This document shows positions 36,901 to 46,092 of a stretch of DNA of 64,000 bases, one piece after another (positions within the stretch are counted from its first letter, which is position 1; each line of letters begins with the position of its first letter). The translations under genes and the position numbers were made by a program. The stretch is from Emergencia timonensis (GTDB lineage Bacteria > Bacillota > Clostridia > Peptostreptococcales > Anaerovoracaceae), in the NCBI RefSeq assembly GCF_900086585.1, contig NZ_FLKM01000007.1:62001-126000 (forward strand). The letters are read 5' to 3'. The notes beneath the pieces are model-generated. The model did no database searches. It saw only the letters and a list, made by a program, of their open reading frames with translations, and had not been told where the DNA came from.

Positions 36901-38832
36901 ATGAGAAAGAAGAAAAAACTTTTGACGATTCTGTTGGCAGTATGCCTGGTCGCAGCTATGATGCCGTCCATGGTCTTTGCCGCAAACGCAAAATCTGATG
37001 ACATCGTGGTTCTCTATACCAACGATGTTCATTGCGGAATCGACGACAGTATCGGTTATGCCGGTCTCGCCGCTTACAAGGCAGACAAGCTGAAAGAGAC
37101 GAAAAATGTCGTCCTTGTTGACGCAGGCGATGCCATCCAGGGAGACCTGGCAGGCGCTCTCTCCAAAGGTGACTACATCGTCGACATCATGAATCAGGTC
37201 GGCTACGACGTAGCAATACCAGGGAATCACGAGTTCGACTTTGGTATGGATCAATTTTTAGCACTGACAAAAAAATCCAACGCTAAATACATCAGTTCCA
37301 ACTTCACGGATACCAAAGCAAACAAGACAGTCTTTGATCCATACGTTATCAAAGAATTAGGCGGAAAGAAGGTCGCTTTCGTAGGTATCAGCACACCGGA
37401 ATCCATCACAAAATCTACGCCGGCTTTCTTCCAGGATGAAAAAGGCAATTATATCTACGACTTCTGTAACGACAAGACAGGCAAGAAGCTCTATAAAGCT
37501 GTTCAGAACGCCATCGATGCAGCAAAGGCAGAAGGCGCTGACTACGTCATCGCTCTCGGACATATGGGAATCGACGACCAGAGCAAGCCTTGGACTTCCA
37601 GGGAAGTCATCGCTAACACCACCGGCCTCAATGCATTTATCGACGGCCACTCCCACAGCACTGTAGCTAGTGAAGCCGTAAAAGACAAGGATGGCAAAGA
37701 AGTCACTTTGTCTCAGACTGGAACCAAGCTGGCTGCTATCGGTGAATTGATCATCACAGCAGACGGTAAAATCTCAACTAGTCTGGTTACAGACTATGCA
37801 GAAAAAGATGAAAAGACTGCGTCTTTGATTAAAGAAGTAAAAGACAAAATCGAGGCAGTTTCTTCTAAAAAGGTAGGCACTTCTGAAGTCCTCTTAACCA
37901 CCTTAGATGCTGAAGGCAAGCGCGCTGTCAGAAACCAGGAAACCAACATGGGCAACTTCTGTGCTGACGCTTACCGCATCATCGGAGGCGCAGACATCGG
38001 AATCGTTCAGGGCGGCGGAGTCCGTGCAGATATCAAGGCCGGAGACGTGACCTACGGCGATATCATCGCCCTCCATCCTTGGGGCAACATGTGTGGCGTC
38101 ATCGAAGCAACCGGTCAGCAAGTTTTAGACGCTTTAGAACTTGGCGCCACAAACATACCAGATGAAGTAGCTGGATTCTTGCAGGTATCCGGCATCAGCT
38201 ACGAAATCGACACCACCGTTCCTTCAACTGTAGTAATTGATGAAAATAAAATGTTCGTCAAGGTTGCCGGTGCGAGAAGAGTCGTCAACGTCAAAGTAGG
38301 CGGCGTGCCAATCGACCCTAAGAAAACTTACACCGTTGCATCCACGACTTACATCCTCACCCAGCAGGGCGACGGATTCACCATGTTCGACGGCTGCAAA
38401 GAAGTCACTAAGGAATCGCTGGTTGACACTGAGGTTATCCAGAAATATATCGAAAAGCTAGGCGGAACCATCGGCCAGCAGTATGCAAAGACTGAAGGCA
38501 GGATCAAAGTGCTTACTGCTTCTGACAAAGCCCCTATCAAGGAATATAAAGCAGCCCTCGCCCGCACGACCAAGATTACTTCGGCAAAGGCGTCCACTAA
38601 GACAAAAAAGATCACCGTTAAGATCAACGGCAACAGCAAAGCATATGGATTCTACTATAAAGTAACTAACTCCAAAGGCAAGACTGTATCTTCACTGTCT
38701 AAACCAGGTAAGACCTTTACCACGAAGAAATTGTCTAAGGGCAAATACACTGTCAGCGTAAGACCTTACACCTATGTGATTGGCGAAAAAGTTTACGGCA
38801 AGACGGTCAGCAAGAAAGTAACGATTAAATAA
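36901..38832 (+). CDS. secreted 5'-nucleotidase / 2',3'-cyclic phosphodiesterase (UshA family)
   Basis: A 643-residue exported enzyme with signal peptide (KKLLTILLAVCLVAAMMPSMVFA). The metallophosphatase domain shows LYTNDVHCG, LVDAGDAIQG, GNHEFDFG, LGHMG and DGHSHS. The nucleotide-specificity domain follows (GNFCADAYRI, IVQGGGVRADI, GDGFTMFDG). The last 85 residues are a lysine-rich beta domain (KITSAKASTKTKKITVKING) that may bind the wall. It should dephosphorylate nucleotides outside the cell for nucleoside or phosphate uptake. AAGGAGG precedes the ATG, right after the 95-bp repeats, which leave little room for a separate promoter. Confidence 0.93.
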   Translation: MRKKKKLLTILLAVCLVAAMMPSMVFAANAKSDDIVVLYTNDVHCGIDDSIGYAGLAAYKADKLKETKNVVLVDAGDAIQGDLAGALSKGDYIVDIMNQVGYDVAIPGNHEFDFGMDQFLALTKKSNAKYISSNFTDTKANKTVFDPYVIKELGGKKVAFVGISTPESITKSTPAFFQDEKGNYIYDFCNDKTGKKLYKAVQNAIDAAKAEGADYVIALGHMGIDDQSKPWTSREVIANTTGLNAFIDGHSHSTVASEAVKDKDGKEVTLSQTGTKLAAIGELIITADGKISTSLVTDYAEKDEKTASLIKEVKDKIEAVSSKKVGTSEVLLTTLDAEGKRAVRNQETNMGNFCADAYRIIGGADIGIVQGGGVRADIKAGDVTYGDIIALHPWGNMCGVIEATGQQVLDALELGATNIPDEVAGFLQVSGISYEIDTTVPSTVVIDENKMFVKVAGARRVVNVKVGGVPIDPKKTYTVASTTYILTQQGDGFTMFDGCKEVTKESLVDTEVIQKYIEKLGGTIGQQYAKTEGRIKVLTASDKAPIKEYKAALARTTKITSAKASTKTKKITVKINGNSKAYGFYYKVTNSKGKTVSSLSKPGKTFTTKKLSKGKYTVSVRPYTYVIGEKVYGKTVSKKVTIK

Positions 38833-38844
38833 TGTTATTATTTC

Positions 38845-38876
38845 AGGAACTCTGCCTGCTGGCAGAGTTCCTTTTT
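38845..38876 (+). terminator. terminator of the 5'-nucleotidase gene
   Basis: AGGAACTCTGCC and GGCAGAGTTCCT form a perfect 12-bp stem with loop TGCT followed by TTTT. Confidence 0.92.
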
Positions 38877-38901
38877 AAAGGCTCGAGTACAGGAGAACAT
38901 C

Positions 38902-39807
38902 ATGACATTACAGCAATTGAAATATGCCGTCAAAGTTGCAGAAAAAGGTTCCATCAATGAAGCTGCAAAGGAATTATACATTTCACAGCCCAGTCTTTCC
39001 AGTGCCATTATGGAATTAGAGAAGGAAATCCAAACAACGATTTTTATTCGTCATAACCGGGGCGTTTCGATTACCAGCAAAGGCGCTGAGTTTCTCAGTT
39101 ATGCCCGTCAAGTTCTGACGCAGACGGATTTGCTGGAAGCCAAATTTATCAGCGGACGACACGCAAAACAGCATTTTTGCGTATCTACACAACACTATCC
39201 GTTTGTCTCCAACGCTTTTGTAGAATTCGTCAGTGAATTCGGCCAAGAAGAATATGACTTCGCCTTATATGAAACCACTACCCATGAAGTCATCGAAAAT
39301 GTGAAGACCTTGTTCAGCGAGATGGGAATCATCTACCTATCCAATTACAATGAAAGTGTTATCAGAAAAATTCTATCTGAAAGCAATTTAATTTTTTCTG
39401 AGCTATTCTGCGTCAGACCCCATGTCTTCTTGTGGCGTCATCACCCCCTGGCAGGAAAGCAGATCATCGAATTGGCGGATTTGCAAGAATACCCAAGGAT
39501 TTCACTCAGCCAGGGCCAGAATAATGCATTCTATTTTTCAGAAGAAATTCTCAGTTTTAAATCCGTAAAAAAGAATATCCGCGTCAGTGACCGCGCAGCC
39601 GTGGTCAATTTTATGATCGGACTCAACGGCTATAACTTCTCTTCCGGCGTTTTTCCGAAGTATTTGCACGGAGATGATATTATCTCTTTACCTCTAAATG
39701 TTGATGAAAAAATGCAGGTGGGTACCATTACCCATAAAGATGCGGTTCCTACAGAGCTAGGCAGAGAATTCCGCCGTGCGCTGGAAGGCTACGCACGGCG
39801 CATCTAG
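38902..39807 (+). CDS. LysR-family transcriptional regulator
   Basis: A 301-residue LysR protein with N-terminal winged helix (LQQLKYAVKVAEKGSINEAAKELYISQPSLSSAIMELE) and an effector-binding domain. The ligand is unknown. It is followed by a DUF2284 gene on the same strand, with two inverted repeats carrying CTATA cores in between that may be its sites. GAGAACATC precedes the ATG weakly. Confidence 0.92.
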   Translation: MTLQQLKYAVKVAEKGSINEAAKELYISQPSLSSAIMELEKEIQTTIFIRHNRGVSITSKGAEFLSYARQVLTQTDLLEAKFISGRHAKQHFCVSTQHYPFVSNAFVEFVSEFGQEEYDFALYETTTHEVIENVKTLFSEMGIIYLSNYNESVIRKILSESNLIFSELFCVRPHVFLWRHHPLAGKQIIELADLQEYPRISLSQGQNNAFYFSEEILSFKSVKKNIRVSDRAAVVNFMIGLNGYNFSSGVFPKYLHGDDIISLPLNVDEKMQVGTITHKDAVPTELGREFRRALEGYARRI

Positions 39808-39823
39808 TTTCGTCATCGTCTCA

Positions 39824-39876
39824 GATATAGTTTTATTCTATATCACGCTATATAAATCCAGCATTACCCTATAGCG
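39824..39876. promoter_or_regulatory. paired inverted repeats, candidate LysR sites
   Basis: GATATAG-N7-CTATATC (39824-39844) is a perfect palindrome. CGCTATA (39846-39852) and TATAGCG (39870-39876) form a second one. Both centre on CTATA and lie directly upstream of the DUF2284 gene. Confidence 0.5.
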
Positions 39877-39935
39877 TTTATCTTGTGATAGAATAATAAC
39901 AAGCTAAAATCATAGAAATGAAGGAGGAAGGCAAA

Positions 39936-40445
39936 TTGAATGAAACGTTAAAACACCAATTACGCCAGCTGGCAATAGAGAAGGGCGCTTTGAGGGCAGA
40001 GATTTTTACCCTGGATCAGATTGTCTTTGATCAGAGAACCTTTCTAAAATGCCTTTTTGGATGTCCTGGCGGTATGCCCTACTGCCCGACAAAACAAGAT
40101 GTAGCAAACTCTCTAGTCTATGCAGACATCATGAAAAACTACAATTGGGGAATCATTCTCTGCACAGATAACCTGAAAGCGGGACAGCAGATCACGCTGG
40201 AGCTGGAAAGCGCTGCTTTCCTGGCCGGCTGCCACTTTGCCTTTGGCGCAACAGAGTGTGAGAACTGCGAAATCTGCGCTTTTGACGCATGCGGCCAATG
40301 TGCAGCTCCAAAAAAAGTCAGACCGCCTCTATATGCCCTGGGTATCGACGTGTACACTACCGTCAGGAATTTGGGATGGGAGCTGAGTGTGGTCCAGCAT
40401 AAAGGAGACCCTGCCAAAAACATTACGGCAGTTTTCGTAGAATAA
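39936..40445 (+). CDS. DUF2284 putative metal-binding protein
   Basis: A 169-residue cysteine-rich protein. The motif KCLFGCPGGMPYCPTKQD, then CENCEICAFDACGQCAAP near residues 100-120, and RPPLYALGIDVYTTVRNLGWEL match DUF2284, whose cysteines probably bind metal or an Fe-S cluster. Function is unknown. AAGGAGG at 39921-39927 sets the start at the TTG at 39936; the upstream in-frame ATG overlaps that ribosome site. A LysR gene precedes it. Confidence 0.85.
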   Translation: MNETLKHQLRQLAIEKGALRAEIFTLDQIVFDQRTFLKCLFGCPGGMPYCPTKQDVANSLVYADIMKNYNWGIILCTDNLKAGQQITLELESAAFLAGCHFAFGATECENCEICAFDACGQCAAPKKVRPPLYALGIDVYTTVRNLGWELSVVQHKGDPAKNITAVFVE

Positions 40446-40452
40446 AAAACGT

Positions 40453-40545
40453 GGAAATGACGGAATCAAAGATTCCTATTTCCACATGTCGCCCACAAGG
40501 GGCGACGCTTTGCAAGGTACGTTCTTTGATATTCCGTCAATATCG
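40453..40545. other. nested hairpins with alternative long-range pairing
   Basis: GTGGAAAT...ATTTCCAC encloses GGAATC-AAA-GATTCC, followed by GTCGCCC-ACAA-GGGGCGAC. In addition GACGGAAT-CAAAG near 40466 can pair with CTTTGATATTCCGTC near 40530, which would disrupt the first hairpin. It sits between convergent genes. Confidence 0.5.
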
Positions 40546-40630
40546 ATTTCATCCATATTTCTTACATAATAAAAAACGAGTGTATAAGATTGCGTCGCAC
40601 CTATGTTATAAAAAAGACCCATAATTGAAA

Positions 40631-40680
40631 GCACTGGAGCTCTTGACATCCCATGCCAATAAAACTCCAGTGCCTTTTTT
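40631..40680. terminator. terminator between convergent genes
   Basis: GCACTGGAG (40631-40639) and CTCCAGTGC (40665-40673) pair; the plus strand then has CTTTTTT, and the minus strand TTTCAATT. The 25-nt loop is long. Confidence 0.7.
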
Positions 40681-41791
40681 ATTCTTTTTTATATGGATAC
40701 TCCACTGAATTTCCATCTTCGTCATACTGATATCTGCCGGAGTTCTTGTATTTCTTTAGTAATTTTTCCAGGCGCTCGTTGGTCGCCAGCTGCTTCTCCA
40801 AGACCCTTTGTTCATAAGGTGTCAGATTGTTGATATCCTTAATATGCTTCCTCACCGGCTTTGGCACCACAGCCAAATACAGTGACGGTGAAATGAGGAA
40901 AATATCAATCAGAAACCAGCCGACAATCGAAAGAACCCATTCTATGCCAGTAAAACGTTCCAGCCCATAAACAGCTAAAGCCGCAAAACCAAATGTGCCG
41001 ATAAAGAATGTCAGGTATAATTTTTCGATTTTATTAATCGATGCAGTCAACTCCTCGTCATACCACTGGCTCTTTAGCTTTTTAAAAATAAAACTGGCCC
41101 CTCTGAACTGGGTGTTGGCCAAAAAGATACACGCCTTATAATCGTCAAAGCAGGCTTTTTCTTTTGGTATGATCGTCGGCCCCATCTCCTCCTGATGATA
41201 ATTATAGAAAATCTGCGCTCTGACCAGATGGCCTTCGCCCATGACCGACAGCGCGGGAGCTTTGCCGTTTTCACAGTTTATAACCAGCTGCTGTCCCGGC
41301 GTCAGCATCATCGTCTCGCCGTCAATGGTAATTGTGGCAAACCCATCGCGGCAATAATAGCCTTGCGTGAACTGCTCATATTCCGGATAAGACTCCAGCT
41401 CCGGTGTCTGACTATTGGGGCCAGGAGTGATGACATCGAGAAATCCTTTATTTCCTTTAGCCAAAATCAAGTTATAATCAGTAATTTTGCCAAAGCTTTT
41501 GGTGCTGTATCCGCCGTCAAAGCTGTCCTGTTCCAGTTCTCCCAATCTGGCTACTCGCACGTCCTGGTGAGCCAGCACTACATCCCCTTGCAGCACCATC
41601 AGAACCCGATCAAATTCCGCTAGCTTCGAAAAATCGGACTCCTCTTTTTCACAGGTCGCCGAGCTTAAACGCCAGATAAAATTACGTTCCAGATACTTTG
41701 CAGTTTCTGGAAATATAGCCAGTTGCGTCGTCTTCCCGCCCATCCAGTTGGATACGCGAAAATCGTCCTCTTTGTAAATTTTGTATTCCAT
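40679..41791 (-). CDS. HutD-like cupin domain fused to a two-helix membrane domain
   Basis: A 370-residue protein. The N-terminal about 190 residues resemble the HutD/Ves family: NWMGGKTTQLAIFPET, FIWRLSSATCEKEESDFSKL, DRVLMVLQGD, FDGG and DYNLILAKG. A linker is followed by two membrane helices (LTFFIGTFGFAALAVYGL and WVLSIVGWFLIDIFLI) and a charged coiled tail. HutD proteins are usually about 190-residue soluble proteins linked to histidine use, so the membrane tether is unusual. ATG at 41791 is chosen over one at 41800 because of spacing to AGGATG. Confidence 0.75.
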   Translation of the reverse strand: MEYKIYKEDDFRVSNWMGGKTTQLAIFPETAKYLERNFIWRLSSATCEKEESDFSKLAEFDRVLMVLQGDVVLAHQDVRVARLGELEQDSFDGGYSTKSFGKITDYNLILAKGNKGFLDVITPGPNSQTPELESYPEYEQFTQGYYCRDGFATITIDGETMMLTPGQQLVINCENGKAPALSVMGEGHLVRAQIFYNYHQEEMGPTIIPKEKACFDDYKACIFLANTQFRGASFIFKKLKSQWYDEELTASINKIEKLYLTFFIGTFGFAALAVYGLERFTGIEWVLSIVGWFLIDIFLISPSLYLAVVPKPVRKHIKDINNLTPYEQRVLEKQLATNERLEKLLKKYKNSGRYQYDEDGNSVEYPYKKE

Positions 41792-41910
41792 ATTTGTCAT
41801 CCTATAAAAAACGTGAAAAGATTAATAATATATTAATTATAACGTTGATTTCTTGATTAAACAACCTTTTTATAGTATAATTGCAGGCAGATTAGCGATT
41901 GGAGATAGTA

Positions 41911-42789
41911 ATGAATAGAACAGACGGATATAGGCTAAAGAATTGCGATCCGATGTATGAAATCATACCCCATATTATGACAAAACGGTATGACGCGACC
42001 AATTACATCGACCTGGATCTCGATTTGGACTCAATACAGAGCTATATAAACAAGTGTCGCAGCAGGGGGATCAAAATGAATCATATGAGCGTGATGGTGG
42101 CAGCCTATCTCAGGCTGGTGTCCCAGAACCCGAACCTGAATCGCTTTGTGGTAAACAAGAGAATCTTTGCCAGAAATCATTTCTGCGTTTCCTTTGTAAC
42201 CCTAAAATCCAACGGAAACAGCGGAGAGGAAACTGTAGCAAAAGTTTATTTTAATTTGGATGACGATATCTTTGAGGTAAACAGAAAGGTGACAGAAGCC
42301 ATTCAGATCAATCGTTCCGACGGAACGACCAGTTCAATGGACAAACTTCTTCGCAAGGTCATGAAAGTGCCTTTTCTGATACGTTTTACGGTCAGTCTCC
42401 TCAAATGGTGGGACAAGCATTTTTCTCTGCCCTTTGCTGTGATTGACGGAAGTCCCTTCCACACCTCTCTTTTTATCACCAACCTGGCGTCTATCAGATT
42501 GAACGCCGTATATCATCACGTATACGATTTTGGAACGACTGGGCTTTTTATCGCCATGGGGCAGCCACAGAAAAAGCTGTTCAAAATCGGCGAAGTGATT
42601 GAAGAACGAAAGGTAATTCCTGTCAAAGTCACAACTGACGAAAGAATCGAAAGCGGTTACTATTTTGGCCGCTGTTTTAAGGAGTTCAAAAGATACCTGA
42701 GCAATCCGGAGGTTCTGGAATCAAAGCCAGAGACCATCGTAAAGGATGCTAATGTATATGTAAAGAATCCAAAATTTATTGTAAAATAG
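41911..42789 (+). CDS. chloramphenicol-acetyltransferase-like / E2-catalytic-fold acyltransferase
   Basis: A 292-residue protein of the CoA-dependent acyltransferase fold. Supporting segments are the DxxxYIDLDLDLD strand, MNHMSVMVAAYLRLVSQNPNLNRF and the late YHHVYDFGTTGLFIAMG, which aligns with the catalytic HHxxxDG of CAT/E2 enzymes; the final G is displaced, so activity is uncertain. No lipoyl domain is present, so it is not a normal E2. ATTGGAGATAGTA precedes the ATG. The next gene starts 11 bp downstream. Confidence 0.75.
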   Translation: MNRTDGYRLKNCDPMYEIIPHIMTKRYDATNYIDLDLDLDSIQSYINKCRSRGIKMNHMSVMVAAYLRLVSQNPNLNRFVVNKRIFARNHFCVSFVTLKSNGNSGEETVAKVYFNLDDDIFEVNRKVTEAIQINRSDGTTSSMDKLLRKVMKVPFLIRFTVSLLKWWDKHFSLPFAVIDGSPFHTSLFITNLASIRLNAVYHHVYDFGTTGLFIAMGQPQKKLFKIGEVIEERKVIPVKVTTDERIESGYYFGRCFKEFKRYLSNPEVLESKPETIVKDANVYVKNPKFIVK

Positions 42790-42800
42790 AGGTGAAATAT

Positions 42801-43202
42801 ATGAATAAAAAAGAACAAGCAGTAGAACTGCACGGAAAAGGTTATAACTGTGCCCAGTCGGTCGTCTGCCCATTCTGTGAAGACCTGGGAATAGATGTTC
42901 AGACCGCATTCAAGCTTTCAGAGGCCTTCGGCGGCGGCATGGGAACCTTTAGTACCTGCGGCGCAGTATCCGGCATGGCCATGGTCATCGGCATGAAACA
43001 GTCCGATGGCAACCTAGACAAGCCCAAGTCAAAGAGCCAGTCCTATAAGCTGATGAAGGAAGCCACTAATAAGTTCCTGGAGATGAATCAATCCACCATC
43101 TGCCGTGAAATCAAAGGTATGGACGGCGGTGAAGTTCTCAGAAGCTGCAATGGCTGCATTGAAGACGCTGTAGCTATTCTTGAAGAGCTGCTTGATAACT
43201 AG
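42801..43202 (+). CDS. C_GCAxxG_C_C family redox-type protein
   Basis: A 133-residue protein with the defining cysteine pattern: GYNCAQSV, then STCGAVSGMAMVIG, then STICREI and SCNGCIEDAV. The family is widespread in anaerobes, often near oxidoreductases, with no established function; cysteines may bind a cluster. I use the ATG at 42801 with GAGGTG six bases before. It is co-transcribed with the acyltransferase-like gene. Confidence 0.88.
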   Translation: MNKKEQAVELHGKGYNCAQSVVCPFCEDLGIDVQTAFKLSEAFGGGMGTFSTCGAVSGMAMVIGMKQSDGNLDKPKSKSQSYKLMKEATNKFLEMNQSTICREIKGMDGGEVLRSCNGCIEDAVAILEELLDN

Positions 43203-43213
43203 ACAAGGATGAT

Positions 43214-43247
43214 AAAAGCGGCCGGTCTTTCATGACTGGCCGCTTTT
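43214..43247. terminator. bidirectional terminator
   Basis: AAAAGCGGCCGGTC and GACTGGCCGCTTTT form a 14-bp stem (one G-U) with loop TTTCAT, between convergent genes. The A- and T-rich ends give U-tracts on both strands. Confidence 0.92.
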
Positions 43248-43265
43248 CTTCTGATCTGCATTCTA

Positions 43266-44213
43266 TTAACAAAGGACAAATTCGCCTTCCCTGATGACTA
43301 GTTGACCGTCCAGATACAGCGTCGGCTTTAAGATAATTCCATCCATGTGACAGTCCGCCTTATTTTCACCGCCAAAAGATGTATTGGTTCCAAAGGCGAT
43401 ATGCACTGTGCCGTAGACCTTCTCATCTTCCAGCGTGTTACCACAGAGCAGCGCTTTTTCATTGGTGCCGATGCCAAGCTCTGCTACGATTCCATTCTGC
43501 GGCTTCTCAAAGAGGATTTCTAAATTTTCCGTTCCTTCTCCCTCAATACACTGCAGCTGACCATTTTGCACAACTGCTTTCAAAGGCGTACGAAGCGTGC
43601 CGATGCCAACCATGGAACCGTCTATCACGGTTTCTCCGCTGACGCCGTTTTCCACTGGTGCAATGTAGGCCTCACCTGACGGCAGATTGCCGCTGGTGCC
43701 AGCTTCCTTATACACCCCGGTGCTGGCGACACCTTTTCTGCCGCGCAAGTTCAGCTTCATCACAAGACCATCCTTTTCAATGACCGCCTCATCGGCCTTA
43801 GAAAGCATCTCCGTCAAAACCAGGGTTCTCCTCTCAACTTCTTTAAAGTCAGCTGTAATTGCTCCTTGGGTAAACATTTCTTCTGTAATACCGGGCATCG
43901 TACCGATTCTAGCGCCTCTTGCCGCAGCTGCGATTTTCGCATCAGTATGCGTCAGAGATTCTTCCGTAGGGCAGACGATGACATCCGCTTCTAACATGGC
44001 CTTTGCCACTGCTGCAGGCGGTTCCTCTCCCGATACCGACCTCACTCTCATGGCCATCAGCAGAGACTCACATCCCAACTCCAAGCCCGCTTCGTAGAAA
44101 GCCTCTCCAATATGATATTTCAGCGTGTCTGTAATGACCAGCAGGGTTTCCTCTTTCTTTAGATTCATACAATCTAAAAGAACATTTTTTGCGATTTCAA
44201 TTAATCCTATCAT
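43266..44213 (-). CDS. M29-like (thermophilic-type) aminopeptidase
   Basis: About 315 residues. Segments NLPSGEAYIAPVENGVSG, AELGIGTNEKA, YGTVHIAFGTNTSFGG and KADCHMDGIIL carry the Glu, His and Asp ligands expected of M29 metallo-aminopeptidases. It should release N-terminal residues from peptides in the cytoplasm. It is last in a minus-strand operon DUF1177-AroM-M29, 15 bp after AroM, and presumably handles peptides brought in by the OPT transporter nearby. ATG at 44213 has GAGGAG ten bases upstream. Confidence 0.82.
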   Translation of the reverse strand: MIGLIEIAKNVLLDCMNLKKEETLLVITDTLKYHIGEAFYEAGLELGCESLLMAMRVRSVSGEEPPAAVAKAMLEADVIVCPTEESLTHTDAKIAAAARGARIGTMPGITEEMFTQGAITADFKEVERRTLVLTEMLSKADEAVIEKDGLVMKLNLRGRKGVASTGVYKEAGTSGNLPSGEAYIAPVENGVSGETVIDGSMVGIGTLRTPLKAVVQNGQLQCIEGEGTENLEILFEKPQNGIVAELGIGTNEKALLCGNTLEDEKVYGTVHIAFGTNTSFGGENKADCHMDGIILKPTLYLDGQLVIREGEFVLC

Positions 44214-44228
44214 GATCTGCAATCTCCT

Positions 44229-44903
44229 CTAAGATATTAACACTTGAACGATGGAAGCAGACAAAGTTCTGGGCAGTATAACGATTTTACCAGAAATAGA
44301 CTCGACGAGATGTTTCATTTTACTGGTATAACCCATGCAGTCCAGCAGCACATAGCTTCCTTCCGACTCTTTGATGCTTTCTGCTGCCGTGCAGAAATCC
44401 TCTTGGCTTCCCTCATAAGGGGAGATCGGAACAACCTGCGTCTCTAGGCCCAGACTTTCCCACTGCGCCACTGCGTCTGCGGCTTGTTCCTGATCTGGTA
44501 CCATTACGATGAGTTTATGATCTTCACAGAGCGCCGGTAGTAACCCTGTCAATATTCTGTTGGGGTAAATCAGCGGCACTTTTGCAGTGAGCCTGTCTTT
44601 GAAATCACCTGTACATAGAAACAGAATGCAGGCAACGCCTTCGCTTTCCAGTTCTGCAATACAAGTCTGTAATAGGCCGATGACTCTCTCTTCTGCCATT
44701 GTGACAGCGGTTCCGTCTCTCAGACAGGAAACCAATACAGTCTCACCTTCATTGGGTGTGAGGGCAGCAAGTTCAGCCTGCGTCAGCTTATCCAAGGCGC
44801 CGCGTTGTAGAAGTTCCGCATCCTCGTCAAAGACGGACTCAATATCGCTTAGGATATCAAGCCTGGGCGACTGACCGATGGTAATGAGTCCGATTCGTTT
44901 CAT
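44229..44903 (-). CDS. AroM-family protein
   Basis: A 224-residue protein with the AroM start RIGLITIGQSPRLDILSDIE, ELLQRGALDKL and the late YVLLDCMGYTSKMK. E. coli AroM is co-regulated with aroL but has no proven function; the family has the fold of Asp/Glu racemases. Its ATG at 44903 shares one base with the DUF1177 stop (TGATG), so the two are coupled. A true Asp/Glu racemase homologue is encoded in the same cluster. Confidence 0.9.
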   Translation of the reverse strand: MKRIGLITIGQSPRLDILSDIESVFDEDAELLQRGALDKLTQAELAALTPNEGETVLVSCLRDGTAVTMAEERVIGLLQTCIAELESEGVACILFLCTGDFKDRLTAKVPLIYPNRILTGLLPALCEDHKLIVMVPDQEQAADAVAQWESLGLETQVVPISPYEGSQEDFCTAAESIKESEGSYVLLDCMGYTSKMKHLVESISGKIVILPRTLSASIVQVLIS

Positions 44904-45841
44904 CACGCTTCTCCCATCGTCTGCAGATGGTTCATTTTGCCATAAAGCTTTACTAGATGTTCAAATTCTTTTTCATCGTAGAAGCTGCACTGTTTTCGGC
45001 CATAAGCTTTGGCCGCTTCCAGAACAAACCTTACTGTCATATCCACATCCGCCCCGTGGGTCGCGCCTGTACCGCAGCCCGGCACTGGCACTTCTGTCGT
45101 TATTGCAACCCCGACTACAGGCGCATTGGTTGCAACGGCCGGCTGCAGAACACTGTTCAGATGATATAGATCGTTGCCATAAGGCGTGATATCCTGCGTC
45201 GTGATAGGAAACACAAAAGGCAGTTTCCCTGTGGTCATCTCCATCAAATCCAGCAAATCCTCGCTGGTACGCAGAATATAGCCCTCTTTTACCGTGGGAG
45301 AGATGGCAAATCCCATGGTATTGATGACTCGGTTCCCTTTTGTCGTATCTACGGTCAAAATCGCCTCCATCTCCTGACAGACTTCTGCGTCATTGCACTG
45401 CTGCATACTGATCGGAGAGTCCATGAAGTCCACAGGTTCATGAGGTTCCGTCGGTGCATCGCCGCAGATATGCGTCACTACCACTACGTCGCCATCTAAG
45501 GCGTCCCCCTTTTTCTGCATATCCAAAAGTTTTGCAGCAGCGGTAAGCACTGTCAAAGCGCCGTCGCCGTCGGACACAAAGCCGATTCGCTCAGGACGGG
45601 CGCCCAGTCCGCCCAATCTGCCGATCAGGCCAAGGGTCGGTGCGTCGCCGCCTTGTCTCCGTCCATTTGTGCCCGGAATCGTTATTTTAATTAAATCCGT
45701 TTTGCCTTTATCTCCATAAATCGCTTTGACTTCTATTTCCGCATCATCTTTGATGCTGTACAGATAATCCGCTACTCTTTTGCCACTGGCGTTGATGTCG
45801 TCTAAAAGATCATAAACTTCAATCATTTGTTTGAATACCAT
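44903..45841 (-). CDS. DUF1177 family protein
   Basis: About 312 residues matching DUF1177: GTNGRRQGGDAPTLGLIGRLGG, VVVVTHICGDAPTEPHEPVDFM, and VPVPGCGTGATHGADVDMTVRF. The conserved His, Asp and Glu pattern hints at a metal-dependent hydrolase, but no activity is established. It is first in the operon with AroM and an M29 peptidase and divergent from a PucR regulator. A 13-bp word GTGTAATTCCGGT lies about 90 bp upstream and recurs before the DUF917 gene. Confidence 0.88.
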   Translation of the reverse strand: MVFKQMIEVYDLLDDINASGKRVADYLYSIKDDAEIEVKAIYGDKGKTDLIKITIPGTNGRRQGGDAPTLGLIGRLGGLGARPERIGFVSDGDGALTVLTAAAKLLDMQKKGDALDGDVVVVTHICGDAPTEPHEPVDFMDSPISMQQCNDAEVCQEMEAILTVDTTKGNRVINTMGFAISPTVKEGYILRTSEDLLDLMEMTTGKLPFVFPITTQDITPYGNDLYHLNSVLQPAVATNAPVVGVAITTEVPVPGCGTGATHGADVDMTVRFVLEAAKAYGRKQCSFYDEKEFEHLVKLYGKMNHLQTMGEA

Positions 45842-45927
45842 AATCAATTTCCTGCCTTTTTAGTTTATTCGTTAAAATATCAATTCGCGTTTTCGTCGAT
45901 TTGTCTTTGCTGCTCCTTTCCCAGTTT

Positions 45928-45940
45928 GTGTAATTCCGGT
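45928..45940 (+). promoter_or_regulatory. 13-bp word shared with the DUF917 promoter (copy 1)
   Basis: GTGTAATTCCGGT in the PucR/DUF1177 intergenic region is identical to 50417-50429, and both are followed by a T-run. Candidate PucR operator. Confidence 0.45.
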
Positions 45941-46092
45941 GTTTTTCTTTATTCTAGCAAAAGGCAGCCCGGCTCACTATTGTATGGTCATATAGTTATT
46001 TTTACATTTTTTTATATGTTCCTATAGTTTTATTATTGCATCTCGCAGAGAATCATGTAAAATGAAAGAAAGAAACGAAAGGGAGTATGATT

